DNA of 64,000 bases. It comes from Erinaceus europaeus (taxonomy: Eukaryota; Chordata; Mammalia; Eulipotyphla; Erinaceidae). The notes beneath the pieces were generated by a model that worked only from the letters and a program-made list of their open reading frames with translations, was not told where the DNA came from and searched no databases. Made by a program: the position numbers and the translations under genes. Positions 10,141-21,754 of the stretch are shown here, one piece after another. The stretch covers positions 43,533,737-43,597,736 of the forward strand of contig NC_080185.1 in the NCBI RefSeq assembly GCF_950295315.1. The letters run 5' to 3'. Position 1 is the stretch's first letter; every line of letters starts with the position of its first letter.

Positions 10141-10968
10141 ATTTACCTTATTTATTTATTTATTTATTTATTATTTTTCTTTTAGTTCCCACCAGGGTTA
10201 TTGCTAAGACTCCATGTTGCACGATGAATCCAGGGTTCCCAGTGGCCGTTTTCCTTTTTTTTTTAAATCTTCCTTTCTTATTAGATAAGACAGAGACATC
10301 CAAAAAGATCTATGTACATATATGTTCTTAGCAGCACAATTTGTAATAGCCAAAAGCTGGAAGCAAACCAGGTGTCCAACAATAGATGAGTAGCTGAACA
10401 AGTTGTGGTCTATATACACAATGTAATACTACTCAGCTATAAAAAATGGTGACTTCACCATTTTCAGCCGATGTTGGATGGACCTTGAAAAATTCATATT
10501 AAGTGAAATAAGTCAGAAACAGAAGGATGAAAATGGGATGATCTCACTCTCAGGCAGAAGTTGAAAAACAAGATCAGAAGAGAAAACACAAGTAGAACCT
10601 GAACTGGAATTGGAATACTGCACCAAAGTAAAAGACTCTAGGGTGGGGGGTGGGGAATACAGGTCCAAGAAGGATGACAGAGGACCTAGTGGTGGTTATA
10701 TTGTTATATGGAAAACTGAGAAATGTTATGCATGTACAAACTATTGTATTTACTGTCGAATGTAAAATATTAATTCCCCAATAAAGAAATTTTAAAAAAA
10801 GATAAGACAGAGAGAAATTGAGAGAAGGGGGGAGAAACAGAGAGGAAAGAGACCTGAATACCTGCTTTATCACTCAATGAAGTTTCCTCAAGCAGGTGGT
10901 GAGTGGGGGCTCGAACCTGGGTCTTTGCCCATGTGTGTTCAACTGGGCGGACCACTATTCAACCCCTT
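10141..10968 (-). repeat. SINE (long form), minus strand, split by an L1
   Basis: The tail part is at 10141-10296 (CCACCAGGGTTATTGCTAAG). The body and head resume at 10800-10968 (GATAAGACAGAGAGAAATTG to GGGCGGACCACTATTCAACC). Confidence 0.85.
10297..10799 (+). mobile_element. 5'-truncated L1 insertion in a SINE
   Basis: The 3' end of ORF2 (TACACAATGTAATACTACTC) and the 3' UTR, ending in an AATAAAG motif and an A run. The target duplication AGATAAGACAGAGA is at 10283-10296 and 10800-10813. The insertion is about 500 bp. Confidence 0.9.
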
Positions 10969-11062
10969 AGTAGTAGTAGTAGTAGTAGCAGTAGTAGTAG
11001 CAGCAGCAGCAGCAGCAGCAGTAGCAGTAGCAGTAGGAGTAGGAGTAGCAGTCGTGGTAGTA
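10969..11062. repeat. (TAG)n/(CAG)n trinucleotide repeat
   Basis: TAGTAGTAGTAGTAG followed by CAGCAGCAGCAGCAG and mixed units. It lies about 200 bp downstream of exon 12 in the gene's direction. Confidence 0.9.
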
Positions 11063-11263
11063 GTATTTACTTAATGGGAGGTGGAATAATACAATGCAGC
11101 ACAGCTGTTGACACATGGGTACAGTCTCTCATCTCCCTGTGAAAAGTGTCTATAAAAGACTCTCAACTCCAACTTCAGTCCTTTCCCACCATTATGCACC
11201 AGGATTTGGTGCATATGTCTCTTACTCTAAATGTGTCACCAAGGCGGAAAGTTCCTTCTTTAC

Positions 11264-11476
11264 CTGCTTTATGTAGCGTAGCTGAGATTCAGCAATTCCA
11301 TGAATAAAGGACTCAGGTGAGGCGCTTTTCGGGTTCCCTTCACTGGCCAGGTAGGCTGAAGTGCTCCACAGCATTTCCCGCACAGAAGGGGGGTTCAGGT
11401 CTACGTGGAAGTCAGCTGAAAGCTTACAATTGTTCTTTACATCAAATAAGGCAAGATTGATGAAAAAGGGTTCAAC
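11264..11476 (-). CDS. DOCK11: DOCK11 exon 12
   Basis: 213 nt, phase 0, 71 codons, from [16 protein letters not shown] to [10 protein letters not shown]. The acceptor CATTCCCAG is just above 11476 and the donor GTAAAG starts at 11263. It encodes the conserved Zizimin linker block ([18 protein letters not shown]) between the PH and DHR-1 domains. The central part ([18 protein letters not shown]) differs from the human text as I remember it, whereas both ends are almost unchanged. Confidence 0.96.
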
Positions 11477-11574
11477 CTGGGAATGAGAAGAGGGCCATGT
11501 TTTAGCTCTGTCTGTGTGTTTGCTCATTTATTCCTACGGATGTGGTACTGGGAAGAAACATGTGTGATAACACT

Positions 11575-11780
11575 GAGCTGTCTCCTTGGTTTCACTTTGA
11601 GAAAGAGAATGAGACAGGAGGAAGAAGGGAGAGACATTAAAATATCTCTCTGCCATCCGTGGGGTTCCCTTTGTGCTGTCCATGGTACTACCATGTGGTA
11701 CTAGGATGGCACTTAGAACCTTATGTGTGGTGATACACATGCTTTATCCACTGACTCAACTTCCAGGGCTCCAGTTTTAC
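11575..11780 (-). repeat. Type D SINE remnant, minus strand
   Basis: TGAGAAAGAGAATGAGACAG, then CCATGTGGTACTAGGATGGC and CACATGCTTTATCCACTGAC in the reverse order of a tRNA-like SINE. Confidence 0.55.
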
Positions 11781-11782
11781 AT

Positions 11783-12121
11783 TTATTTGTTTGTTTGTTT
11801 TGCCTCCGGGGTTACTGCTGGGGCTCGGTGCCTGCACTATAAGTCCACTGCTCCTGGAGGCCATTTTTCCCATTCTGTTGCCCTAGTTATTGCCCTTGTT
11901 GTTATTGTTGCTATTGCTGTTATTGTTGTTGTTGGATAAGACACAGAGAAATGAAGAGAGGAGGGGAAGACAGGGAGGGGGAGAGAAAGATAGACACCTG
12001 CAGACCTACTTCACCACATGTGAAGCGACACCCGCTGCAGGTGGGGAGCTGGGGGGCTCAAATCAGGATCCTTGAGCTTTGTGCCATGTGCTCTTAACCC
12101 GCTGCACTACCATCTGGTCCC
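11783..12121 (-). repeat. Type A SINE, long form, minus strand
   Basis: GCCTCCGGGGTTACTGCTGG tail, GATAAGACACAGAGAAATGA body and CCGCTGCACTACCATCTGGT head. Confidence 0.92.
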
Positions 12122-12142
12122 CCAGTTTTACATTTTTTTTAA

Positions 12143-12379
12143 AATATTTATTTATTCCCTTTTGTTGCCCTTGTTGTTTTATTGTTGTAGTCATTATTTA
12201 TGTCATGTTGTTGGATAGGACAGAGAGACATGGAGAGAAGCAGGGAAGACAGAGAGGGGGAGAGAAAGATAAACACCTGCAGACCTGCTTCATTCACCAG
12301 GGGCTCGAACCAGGATCCTCACACTGGTCCTTTCTCTGTGCCACCTGTGCTTAACCCGCTACACTACCACCTGCCTCCC
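12143..12379 (-). repeat. Type A SINE, minus strand
   Basis: ATTTATTTATTCCCTTTTGT to CCGCTACACTACCACCTGCC; a short deletion lies in the middle (around 12296). Confidence 0.92.
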
Positions 12380-13344
12380 AGTTTTACATTATTTAAATAA
12401 GATTCTTAGGTAAAATGGAGGAGGGACTCAATTAGATTTTTTTATTAATCAAGTTTCTGTGATTACAGTTGCTGTGTTCAACATCAGATTGTATTCTAGC
12501 TCATTTCCATCAACAATAAAGTATTTAAAAAAATAACAGGCCATCAAATTTTCATTTTGGTCAGGTTGAAAATATTTCATCGGTTACACTTTTTTTTTCT
12601 TAAATGATGAGAACTCAGAAGCTACACTTAAAGAACATCAATGGGTCTCTAAAATAAAATTGAACCTCCCTGAGAACTTAATGCAAATTAGCTAGAACTA
12701 AGGCTCCAATGCTCTACGGTCAAAATGAATCCCCCTTTTTGTTATATTACAGCTTACTGGGTTCTGTATCTCATCAGAGCTACTAACAGTCAACATCCAA
12801 ATTACTTAACAAAAGCTTTGCCCTATCAGCACTTTGGGAAGGCATAATTCCTTCCCGCTGCAGATGGCATTTGAAAGCCGGTCATAAAGAGAAATTTCAT
12901 GCCAGATGGCATAATGATTAACCCTCTAGACACAGGACATCTCCCAGTGTACTTGAGCTATGCTGGAAGAAAAATTAAACCTTGCTGTGATTTTTTCCCC
13001 CAAAGTCAAAATAACACAGAAAAGATAAACATAAAATGCAGTCTCCCTGGCACTTTTACATTTATGGCTTCAAGCGTTTCTGAGCGACTCAAATGATCTA
13101 TGATAGCCAATAATTAGAAGTCTCTATGCGGAACAAAAGGAATCCACTCTGTGAAGGGAGAGCAGGGCTAGCTGACAACATAGTATCACCCTTGCTGCAT
13201 GGTCTTGGTGCTCCATATCCACTGCCAAGAGCCAACTTCATCAGATAAGTCAAATTGAGGATTTTCCTGGGCTCTGGGGCCATGTTCCTCCTCAAGACCC
13301 TAATTGTAGCTTCACATTTGTTTGAAGGTTTTGTTTGTTTGTTT
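12380..13344. other. Intronic sequence, nothing recognised
   Basis: About 960 bp of single-copy-like intron 11. It is AT-rich to 12700 and more mixed after that. No splice-bounded segment matches DOCK11. Confidence 0.5.
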
Positions 13345-13700
13345 TCATCAGAGCACTGCTCATCTCTGCATTTAAAAAAAAATTTATTTATTCCCTTTTG
13401 TTGCCCTTGTTTTTATTGGGGTAGTTATTATTGTTGTTATTGTTGTCATTGTTGTTGGATAGGACAGAGAGAAATGGAGACAGGAGGGGAAGACAGAGAG
13501 GGGGAGAGAAAGATAAACACCTGCAGACCTGTTTCATCGCCTGTAAAGCGACTCTACTGCAGGTGGGGAGCCGGGGACTCGAACCGGGATCCTTACACCG
13601 GTCCTTGCGCCTCTGCCTTATAGTGGTGTAGAAGACTGAACCCTAGACATTGGGGCCTCAGGCATGAGAGTCTGTTTGCATAAACATGCTATCTAACCCC
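13345..13700 (-). repeat. Type C SINE, minus strand, split by a type A SINE
   Basis: CAGAGCACTGCTCATCTCTG is at 13349-13368, and the remainder resumes at 13612 with TTATAGTGGTGTAGAAGACT and CCTCAGGCATGAGAGTCTGT. Confidence 0.8.
13374..13611 (-). mobile_element. Type A SINE, 5'-truncated, inside type C SINE
   Basis: AATTTATTTATTCCCTTTTG to CGGTCCTTGCG. The flanks CTCTGCATTT and CTCTGCCTTA look like a diverged target duplication. Confidence 0.8.
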
Positions 13701-13799
13701 GCCCTCTTCTCATTTGTTTGAAAGGTTAAGTCTTCAACTAATCCTCTTTCAAAATGAAAACATACTCATTTTAGGGCAAAAGAGACATGACAGTAGCCT

Positions 13800-13928
13800 A
13801 GGAGATGGGTAGCCCAATAGGTAGAGCTCTGAACTTACAAGCATGAGGTCCTGAGACCAACGCCTGGCATAACACATGCCAGAGTATTTCTCTGGCTTCT
13901 TTCACTCTCTCTATTATTTTTTAAAAAA
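13800..13928 (+). repeat. Type D SINE
   Basis: AGGTAGAGCTCTGAACTTAC A-box region and AAGCATGAGGTCCTGAGACC core, then a CT-rich end. Confidence 0.75.
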
Positions 13929-14170
13929 TGGGGAGCCGGACGGTAGCACAGCAGGTTAAGTGCACATGGTACAAAGTGCAAGGACCCGAGTAAGGATCTT
14001 GGTTCAAACCCCCAGCTCCCAACCTGCAGAGGAGTCACTTCACAAGTAGATCTGCAGGTGTGTATCTTTCTCTCCCCCTCCTTTCTCAATTTTTCTCTGT
14101 CCTAACCTACAATAATGACAACAACAATAATAAGACCAACGATGGGCAACAAAAGGGGGGAAAAGTGGCC
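13929..14170 (+). repeat. Type A SINE
   Basis: GGGGAGCCGGACGGTAGCAC head to GGGCAACAAAAGGGGGG. Confidence 0.9.
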
Positions 14171-14375
14171 TCTGGGAGGTGAAACAGGTCTGTGGGTGTC
14201 TGTCTTCCCCTCTCTATTTCTCTCTGTCCTATCCAACAACAACAACAATGGTAAACAACAAGGCCAACAGAAGGGGCAAAAATAGCCTCCAGGAGCAATG
14301 GATTTGTAGTGCAGGCAGCAAGCCCCAGCGATAACCCTGGAGGCAATAAATAAATAAATAAATAAATAGAAAGAA
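14171..14375 (+). repeat. Type A SINE, long form, 5'-truncated
   Basis: TGAAACAGGTCTGTGGGTGT body, CCTCCAGGAGCAATGGATTT and CAGCGATAACCCTGGAGGCA tail, then (AATA)n. Confidence 0.88.
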
Positions 14376-14382
14376 AAAAAGG

Positions 14383-14755
14383 GAGGTCACACGGTGGAAC
14401 GTCTGGTAGAGAGTACATATTTCAATGTGTAAAGACCCAGGTTCAAGACCTCAGTCCCTATCTGCGGGGGGAGGGGATGACAATTTCACAAGCAGTGAAG
14501 AAGTGCTGCAGGTGTCTCTATCGCATTTTGTATTATTATTATTATTATTTACCAGAGCACTGCTCAGCTCTGGCTTATGGTGGTGCACGGGATTGAATCT
14601 GGGATTTCGGAGGCTCAGGCATGAGGGTCACTTTGCATAACCACTATGCAATCTTCCCCCCCACCCCTCTCTCTTTATCTCCCCCCTTCTCTTTCCATTT
14701 CTCTCTGTCCCAACCTACAATAAATAAATAAAAGGCCTATTTAGGGAAAAAAAAA
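14383..14755 (+). repeat. Type B SINE split by a reverse type C SINE
   Basis: B head CACACGGTGGAACGTCTGGT and body to about 14530. A minus-strand type C (ACCAGAGCACTGCTCAGCTC to CATAACCACTATGCAATCTT) occupies about 14532-14662. The B body then resumes to AATAAATAAATAAAAGG. Confidence 0.85.
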
Positions 14756-14763
14756 AGACATCA

Positions 14764-15027
<264 letters not shown>

Positions 15028-15219
15028 CTACAAAACAGATAACATGAGTCATTTCTAAAACGAAAGAGACAGGATTTAGAGTCTAACAGATATATAAAGT
15101 AAACACTGCAGAATCCAACCAATCAACCTTTATCCCTTCTTCATTTAACCCCATTTTGACTCCACAAGTCTTTGTAGAGCTCTGATAATAAGGGTGAAAC
15201 ACTGACAGAGAAAACCCTG

Positions 15220-15425
15220 GAGGGGCCGGACCTGGTTGGGCACACGCACTACAGTGTGCAAGGATTCAGGTTCAAGCCCCTTGTCCCCACCTGCAGGTGG
15301 GGGAGCCTCATGTGTGGTGAAACAGGGTTGCAGGTGACTCTCCGTCTCTCTCCCTCTCTATCTCCCCCTCCCCTCTCAATTTCTCTGTCTCTATCCAATA
15401 ATAAACTAAAAAATAAATAAATAAA
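15220..15425 (+). repeat. Type B SINE
   Basis: GGGGCCGGACCTGGTTGGGC head, CAGGTTCAAGCCCCTTGTCC B box and an AATAAATAAATAAAAATG end. Confidence 0.9.
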
Positions 15426-16132
15426 AATGACTTTCTCTTTAGAGAAAATCCTGGAGATGAGACTGATCTAAAGTGAAGGAAAAATCATAATCTTTCAATA
15501 TCATGGACTAATAACCCTACAAGACACGATTCTACCTCCCAATCACTGCTGTATATAATATTCTATAACTCTCACCTCTTCCGCTGCCAATACTGTTCTA
15601 GTCAAGCTCGAATCCTTAGTTATTTCTCCAGCCCAAGTAGTCTTCAACCTCAGGGCCTTTGCACTTGCTGTTCTAGCAGTAATCCCATTCCCCCAGACAG
15701 ATGCATGGCTTACTTTCTCATTCCATTTCAAGTTCCCAATCAGTTGCCAATTCTGCAAACCTAGACTTCCTTATTTAACTCCCTATCTAAAACTGCACAC
15801 TCTCGGACAGCCTCTACTCCCTTTCCTTGATTCAACTTTCTTCTTTTCTTTTTTTAGTCATCTTATTGAAAGGGAGACAGTTGTTTATAATATAGTTGTT
15901 GACACTTGAGTACATTTTTTCATCTCCCCAAGAGAGATATTTGCAGAACACGCAACCCCAACTTAGATCCTTTTTCACCATCATGCACTAAGACCTCAAC
16001 ACCCTCTCCACCCCCTCCCTTCCCCAGGAATCCTTCATTCTGGGGCAATATACCACACACTCAGTCCAAGTTTCACTGTGTGTTTTCCCTCTCTGTTCTT
16101 GTTTCTTAAGTTCTGTTTAGAAATGAATTGGT
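15426..16132. other. Intronic sequence, nothing recognised
   Basis: About 700 bp of single-copy-like intron 10. The short open frames on both strands show no recognisable product. Confidence 0.5.
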
Positions 16133-16408
16133 GGGAGTCGGGTGGTAGCGCAGCGGGTTAAGCACAGGTGGTGCAAAGCGAAAGGACCTGCATAAGGATC
16201 CTGGTTCAAGCCTCCTACTCCCCACGGACAGGGGAGTTACTTCACAAGTGGTGAAGCAGGTCCGCAGGTGTCTGTCTTTCTCTCCTCCTCTCTGTCTTCC
16301 TCACTCTGTGTCCTATCCAACAACGAGGACATCACCAATAATAATAACTACAACAATAAACAACAAGGGCAACAAAAGGGAATAAATAAATAAATATATT
16401 TTTTTAAA
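16133..16408 (+). repeat. Type A SINE
   Basis: GGGAGTCGGGTGGTAGCGCA head to GGGAATAAATAAATAAATAT, near full length. Confidence 0.93.
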
Positions 16409-16645
16409 TGTGAATTGGCTTTCTGACATTGCGGTGAAGCGGGTCGGCATGTGTCTTTCGCTCTCCCCTCTGTCTTCCCCTCCTCTCTCTGGGGTGGGGC
16501 GGGGAGGGCTCAGGTCCTGGAATATGATGGCAGAGGAGGACCTAGTGGGGGTTAAATTATGTGGAAAACTGAGAAATGTTACACATGTACAAACTATTGT
16601 GTTTTACTGTCAACTGTAAACCATTAATTTCTAAAAAAATAAATA
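16409..16645 (+). repeat. L1 3' UTR end behind a SINE scrap
   Basis: A short type A body scrap lies at about 16430-16485. It is followed by the L1 end GGTCCTGGAATATGATGGCA and ACACATGTACAAACTATTGT. Confidence 0.75.
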
Positions 16646-17370
16646 AATGGAAGTACCTTATGATTCAGCAATACCACTCTTAGGTATTTATCCAAAAGAC
16701 ACTGAGACACTAGTTCAGAGGGACATATTCACCCGTACGTTCACAGCTGCATTGTTTACAACAGCCAAAAGATGGAAAGAAGGCTAAATACTCATCAGCT
16801 GATGACTCTCTAAAGAAGTTATGTATGGGATATATATTCTGTGGAACGCTACTCTGCAATCAAAGAGATGATAATGTGTCCTTTGGGACAAAAATGGATG
16901 GCACTGGAGGCAAAGAGATGAAAGACAGGGCCAGGCAGTGGCACACCTGGTTGACCACACATGTTATAATGCTCAAGAACACGGGTTCAAACCCCTGATC
17001 CCCACCTGCAGAAGGAAAGTTTCACGAGTGGTGAAGCAGGGATGCAGGTGTCTTTATGTCTCTCTTCCTCCCCCTCTCAATGTCTCTATCTCTATCCAAT
17101 AAATAAATATTTTAAAAAAGAGATGAAAGACAACTACCATATGGTTTCACTTATATGTAGATCTGGTATACATGAATTGAAAAGAAAGGGAAAAAAAAAC
17201 AGAAGCAAGCAAACTATTTGTGAGACTTGTAAGAAGTGCATTTATCTTTGGGGGGTGGCAGTGTGGGGATACAGCACTTTGGTGGTGGGTGTAGAGTGAA
17301 ACCATACACCATAATCTTACAATCTTGTAAGATTAACAATCTTACTGTTAATCACTAAGTTTAAAAAATA
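16646..17370 (+). repeat. L1 3' end, split by a type B SINE
   Basis: Reads CTTAGGTATTTATCCAAAAG, TTCACAGCTGCATTGTTTAC and, after the SINE, CACTTATATGTAGATCTGGT, the usual order of the last part of L1 ORF2 and the 3' UTR. The frame is broken. Confidence 0.85.
16928..17116 (+). mobile_element. Type B SINE inserted in L1
   Basis: The head GGGCCAGGCAGTGGCACACC begins at the insertion point. The perfect 16-bp target duplication AAAGAGATGAAAGACA is at 16912-16927 and 17117-17132. Confidence 0.93.
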
Positions 17371-17387
17371 ACTGAAACATAGGTGTC

Positions 17388-18655
17388 CTTCAACAAATGG
17401 TGTTGGAAAAATTGGGTTGAAATGTGCAGAAGAATGAAACTGAACCACTATATTTCACCAAACACAAAAGTAAATTCCAAGTGGATCAAGGACTTGAATG
17501 TTAGACCAGAAACTATCAGATACTTAGAGGAAAATATTGGCAGAACTCTTTTTCGTCTAAATTTTAAAGACACCTTCAATGAAACGAATCCAACTACAAA
17601 GAAGACTAAGGCAAGTATAAACCTATGTGACTACGTCAAATTAAAAAGCTTCTGCACAGCAAAAGAAACCACTCCCCAAACCAAGAGACCCCTCATAGAA
17701 CGGGAGAAGATCTTTACATGCCATACATCAGACAAGAGCTTAATAACCAACATATATAAAGAGCTTGCCAAAGCCAACAACAATAAAACAAATGACCCCA
17801 TCCAAAAATGGGGAGAGAACATGGACAGAATATTTACCACAGAAGAGATCTGAAAGGCCAAGAAACACAAGAAAAAATGCTCCAAGTCACTGATTGTCAG
17901 AGAAATGCAAATAAAGACAACCATGAGATACCACTTCACTCCTTTGAGAATGTAATACATCAGAAAATATAGCAGCAACAAATGCTGGAGAGGTTGTGAG
18001 GCCAAAGGAACCCCCCCAGCACTGCTGGTGGGAATGTAAATTGGTCCACCCCCTGTAGAAAGCAGTCTGGAGAACTCTCAGAAGGCTAGAAGTGGACCTA
18101 CCCTATGATACTGCAATTCCTCTCCTGGGGATATTCTAAGAAGCCAAACATACCCACCCAAAAAGATCTGTGTGTACCTATATTCTTAGCAGCACAGTTT
18201 TTAATACCTAAAACCTGGAAGCAACCCAGGTGTCCAACAACAGATGAGTGGCTGAGCAATTTGTGGTCTATATACACAATGGAATACTACTCAGCTGTAA
18301 AAAATGGTGGCTTCACTGTTTTCAGTCCATCTTGGATGGAGCTTGAAGAAATCATATTAGGTGAAATAAGTCAGAAATGGAAGGATGAATATGGGATGAT
18401 CTTACTCACAGGCAGAAGTTGAAAAACAAGATCAAAAGAGAAAACACTAAGCAGAAGTTAGGCTGGAGTTGATGTATTGCACTAAAGTAAAAGACTCTGG
18501 GGTGGGTGGGTGGGAGGGTTCAGGTCCTGGAACATGATGGCAGAGGACCCAGTGGGGGGTGTATTGTTATGTGGAAAACTGGGAAATGTTAAGCATGTAC
18601 AAACTATTGTATTTACTGTCAAGTGTAAAACATTAATCCCCCAATTAAAAAAAAG
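17388..18655 (+). mobile_element. 5'-truncated L1 with ORF2 C-terminus (broken)
   Basis: An open frame to 17853 encodes the C-terminal part of L1 ORF2 protein, with the recognisable KWIKDLNVRPETIRYLEENI and LKSFCTAKET. After a stop, the remainder ([16 protein letters not shown] text, then TMEYYSAVKNG) continues with frame breaks into the 3' UTR and an A-rich end. Flanks ATAGGTGTC at 17379-17387 and 18656-18664 fit a short target duplication. It is non-autonomous: no endonuclease or reverse-transcriptase domain is present. Confidence 0.92.
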
Positions 18656-18847
18656 ATAGGTGTCTGCAAAATCCTTTCTTATGTTGATTGTACTTGAGGA
18701 CAAAGTGCCAAACTGCCCCAACCTATGAATAAATAAGACATTCCATAGATTATCATTTCACAAGCAAGGAAAACTAATAGATTCAGGAAGCTATCATTAG
18801 TGGTTTCCAAGTTTACAAAAAGAAGGACAGAAAACTGCTGATTCTTG

Positions 18848-19058
18848 GGGCCAGGCGGTGGCACACTTAGTTAAGTGCACATATTACAGTGTGCAAGGAC
18901 CCAGGTTCAAGCCCCTAGTCCCCACCCCACCTGCAGGGGGAAAACTTCAAGTGGTGAAGCAGGGCTGCAGGTGTCTCTCTGTCTCTCTCCCTTCACCCCC
19001 AACTTTCCTCTGCCTATCAAATAAACAAATGAATAAATGAAATTTAAGGGAAAAAAAT
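18848..19058 (+). repeat. Type B SINE
   Basis: GGGGCCAGGCGGTGGCACAC head, CAGGTTCAAGCCCCTAGTCC B box and an ATAAACAAATGAATAAATG tail. Confidence 0.92.
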
Positions 19059-20511
19059 CTGCTGGGACTTCATGTCTGCACAACTCTACTGTCTTCAGTG
19101 TTCATATTCTATATTTCAAAGAAAGATCTCTTTCTCTTTTGTATTTTTATTAATGAGTTAACAGTAATTTACAAGACTATAAGGTAACAGGAATGCAGTC
19201 CTATACCACTTACAAAAAAAAAATTAAAAAGAAAAGAAAGCGAGGCTACTAAATAGTCAGAAAAGGCAGCACGGGCCGAGGCTGAAGACATGGATTTGAG
19301 AGTCAGTGGCATGAAGGGTGAGAAGTAGGACAAGGCTGGAACCCCCGGAGACCACCTACGTTTTAACAATGAACAGAGGGAAAGGAATCTGCCTAGGAAA
19401 ACTGATAAACACTGAGTTCAGCTTCTAACAAGAGTGAGGAGTGAGTGTACCCTGGCTGTCACAGAGATATTTTTAAACTTTATCAGTATTAAAAAATTAC
19501 TTTAAAGTTTAAAGAGAGAGAGAGAGATGGGGAGTCAAGGAATTCCACACCACAGGGGAGGAAACTGCTCCTCCTCTCAATAAAGCTCATAGAATCCTCC
19601 TTTTCAATTTACAGGGCTGGACTCTGACAATATCAGTTCAGCAGTTCATTCTCAGTATCTGAACAAACGTGCATCCTGTTCACAAAGAGGACAAACAGAG
19701 ACAGGCAGACAACTTCCCACACTTGCAATGAGGCCAGAGACCTCGTAGGCAGGAAATGACTAGGTGAAGTTGAGCAGAGTCTACCGCCAAAAATTAGATG
19801 CCCACACCAAGAAAGAGAGGAATTTCCCTCAATTGCCTGATTCAAGCCAAAACAGGTACTTCCAGGAGAGCTTTGACTAATTATAGCCATTCTGACCTAG
19901 CTTGTACCAGGGACCAAGTCTTCCTTGAATGGGCCAAGAGCATAATACACAAACCTGAAAGTGTACCTTCCCCCGCCCCACACAGTACCTTTATCTACAG
20001 AAGTAACGCAACCATGTGGGACTAGACAGCCCCTCGTGAACACTTATCAGTGGAACCAGCAGAGGCAAACTATTGCCATGGAGATCAATTCTAATTTCCG
20101 CCCGTTTATCTGCTCTGCCTTCTCTCTTACTCAGACAGGGGAATGTGGAAAGGAACTGGATCAAAACAATCTAGCTCCCAAGTCCTTTCTCTTCTGAGGC
20201 ATGGGGGGAGGGAGGGAGGGAGAGAGAGAGAGAGTGTGTGTATGTTAGGACATATGTCATACTTCAGTAGTTCCAAGTTGAATCCCCCCACACACACACA
20301 CACACATATACCCTGCCCAGCTAGTGTTTCTTTATTCTCTAACGTTGGTGGGAGAAAATAATCAACTATGTGTCCCAAGACAGACTTTACATACCACACC
20401 ATGAATTTCCCCAAGATGAGGCTGCCTTCCCCAATCCACAATGAATCTGTAGTGTACGAATATGAAATGTCTTTCTCAGTGACAGACTCAAATAAAAGCA
20501 ATATAGTGGGA
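19059..20511. other. Intronic sequence with small GA and CA repeats
   Basis: About 1.45 kb of intron 10, mostly single-copy-like. It contains (GA)n near 19513 and 20220 and (CA)n near 20290. Open frames on both strands are short or microsatellite-driven, and I recognise no product. Confidence 0.5.
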
Positions 20512-20810
20512 TGCTGGGCGGTAGCACACTGAGTTAAGCACATATAGTACGAAGCGCAAGGACCTGCGCAAGGATCCTGGTTTGAGCCCCTGGCACACTA
20601 CCTGCGGGGGGTGGGGGTCACTTCACAAGCCTTGAAGCAGGGCTGCAGGTGTCTCTCTCCCCTCTCAATTTTTCTCTGTCCTATCTAATTAAATTGGGAA
20701 AAAATGGCCTCTAGGAGCAAATTCCTCCAAGAATTTGTAGTGCAGGCACTGAGCCCCAGCAATAACCCTGGAAGCCAAAAAAAAAAAAAAAAAAGAAAAG
20801 AAAGGCAATA
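20512..20810 (+). repeat. Type A SINE, long form
   Basis: GATGCTGGGCGGTAGCACAC head. The CAATAACCCTGGAAGCCAAA tail is followed by an A run. Confidence 0.9.
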
Positions 20811-21132
20811 TAGTTCCAGGACTGCAAAATCACTACACCACAATTTGTTTGTTTGTTTGTTTGTTTGTTATTAAGATACTGGATGCAGTTTCAACCACAG
20901 TCAATTGGCTTCATTGTATGCACTTAAAAAGCCTGACATGTCCAATGAGAGCCCAATCATTGTGGGGGACAGGGCAATCAGAGGCCTGTCACACAGGCTT
21001 GGAACAAGGAAATTTCTGAATGAGTGTCTTATACCCAGCAATCATTCCCGAGGTCTACTAGTCACTTCTTGTTGTAAAACCACGTAACTTCCTGAAACAA
21101 CGTAAGATTACTATGGAAGAAGAGAGAGATCA
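20811..21132. other. Intronic sequence, nothing recognised
   Basis: Contains (GTTT)n near 20848 and a 60-codon open frame at 20905-21087 of unknown nature, too short and isolated to call a gene. Confidence 0.45.
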
Positions 21133-21275
21133 AAACTTTTTTTTTTTTTTTTTTTTTACCAGAGCACTGCTCAGCTCTGGCTTAGGGTGGTGTGGGGGAT
21201 TGAACCTGGGACTTGAGAGCCTCAGGCATGAAAGTCTCTTTGCATAACCATTATGCTATACCCCCACCCAAGATC
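21133..21275 (-). repeat. Type C SINE, minus strand
   Basis: ACCAGAGCACTGCTCAGCTC, GATTGAACCTGGGACTTGAG and TTTGCATAACCATTATGCTA in reverse order, with a long T run at the tail. Confidence 0.92.
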
Positions 21276-21754
21276 AAAACTTTTTTAACCCCCCCCCAAT
21301 TTCATGCCCTCGTGTAATATATTTACTAAGTAAAATGGCTGTTCCATAGACTACATGATGCTTCAATCTAAAGAAAAAAATATCACAATTTGATAATCAT
21401 ATAAAGAAAAACAAAACCAGTCTCCCCTTTCCCCCAGGTAATTTTCTGTCTTCATTAAGGACATAGGCAACCCTTACAGAATTCATACTTTTCCTCTGAG
21501 AAGAGTTCCCAGTTTTTCATTAGAAATATCCTGACAAAAATGTCAAAAGAAAACAAAAACATTCATCTTCCCCCAAATGATTTTTTTGCCCTGTGTATTG
21601 CTTTCCAGTTAATATGTAGTACATGTTTATACACTGCAAAATATCTTCCTTTAAACGTTTCCATATACATTAAAAGCCATTTAACTAAAAAAAATGCCAG
21701 GGCATTTGCTTATGACCACAGCACTCTGGTAAATAATCATTTCCTACCAAGAAG
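21276..21754. other. Intronic sequence, nothing recognised
   Basis: AT-rich single-copy-like intron 10. Confidence 0.5.

Noticed and set aside
17383..17853. 156-codon open frame as a host gene
   Set aside because: It is the C-terminal part of L1 ORF2 and the rest of the element is broken.
20905..21087. 60-codon open frame
   Set aside because: Short, isolated, no ribosomal or splice context and no family recognised.
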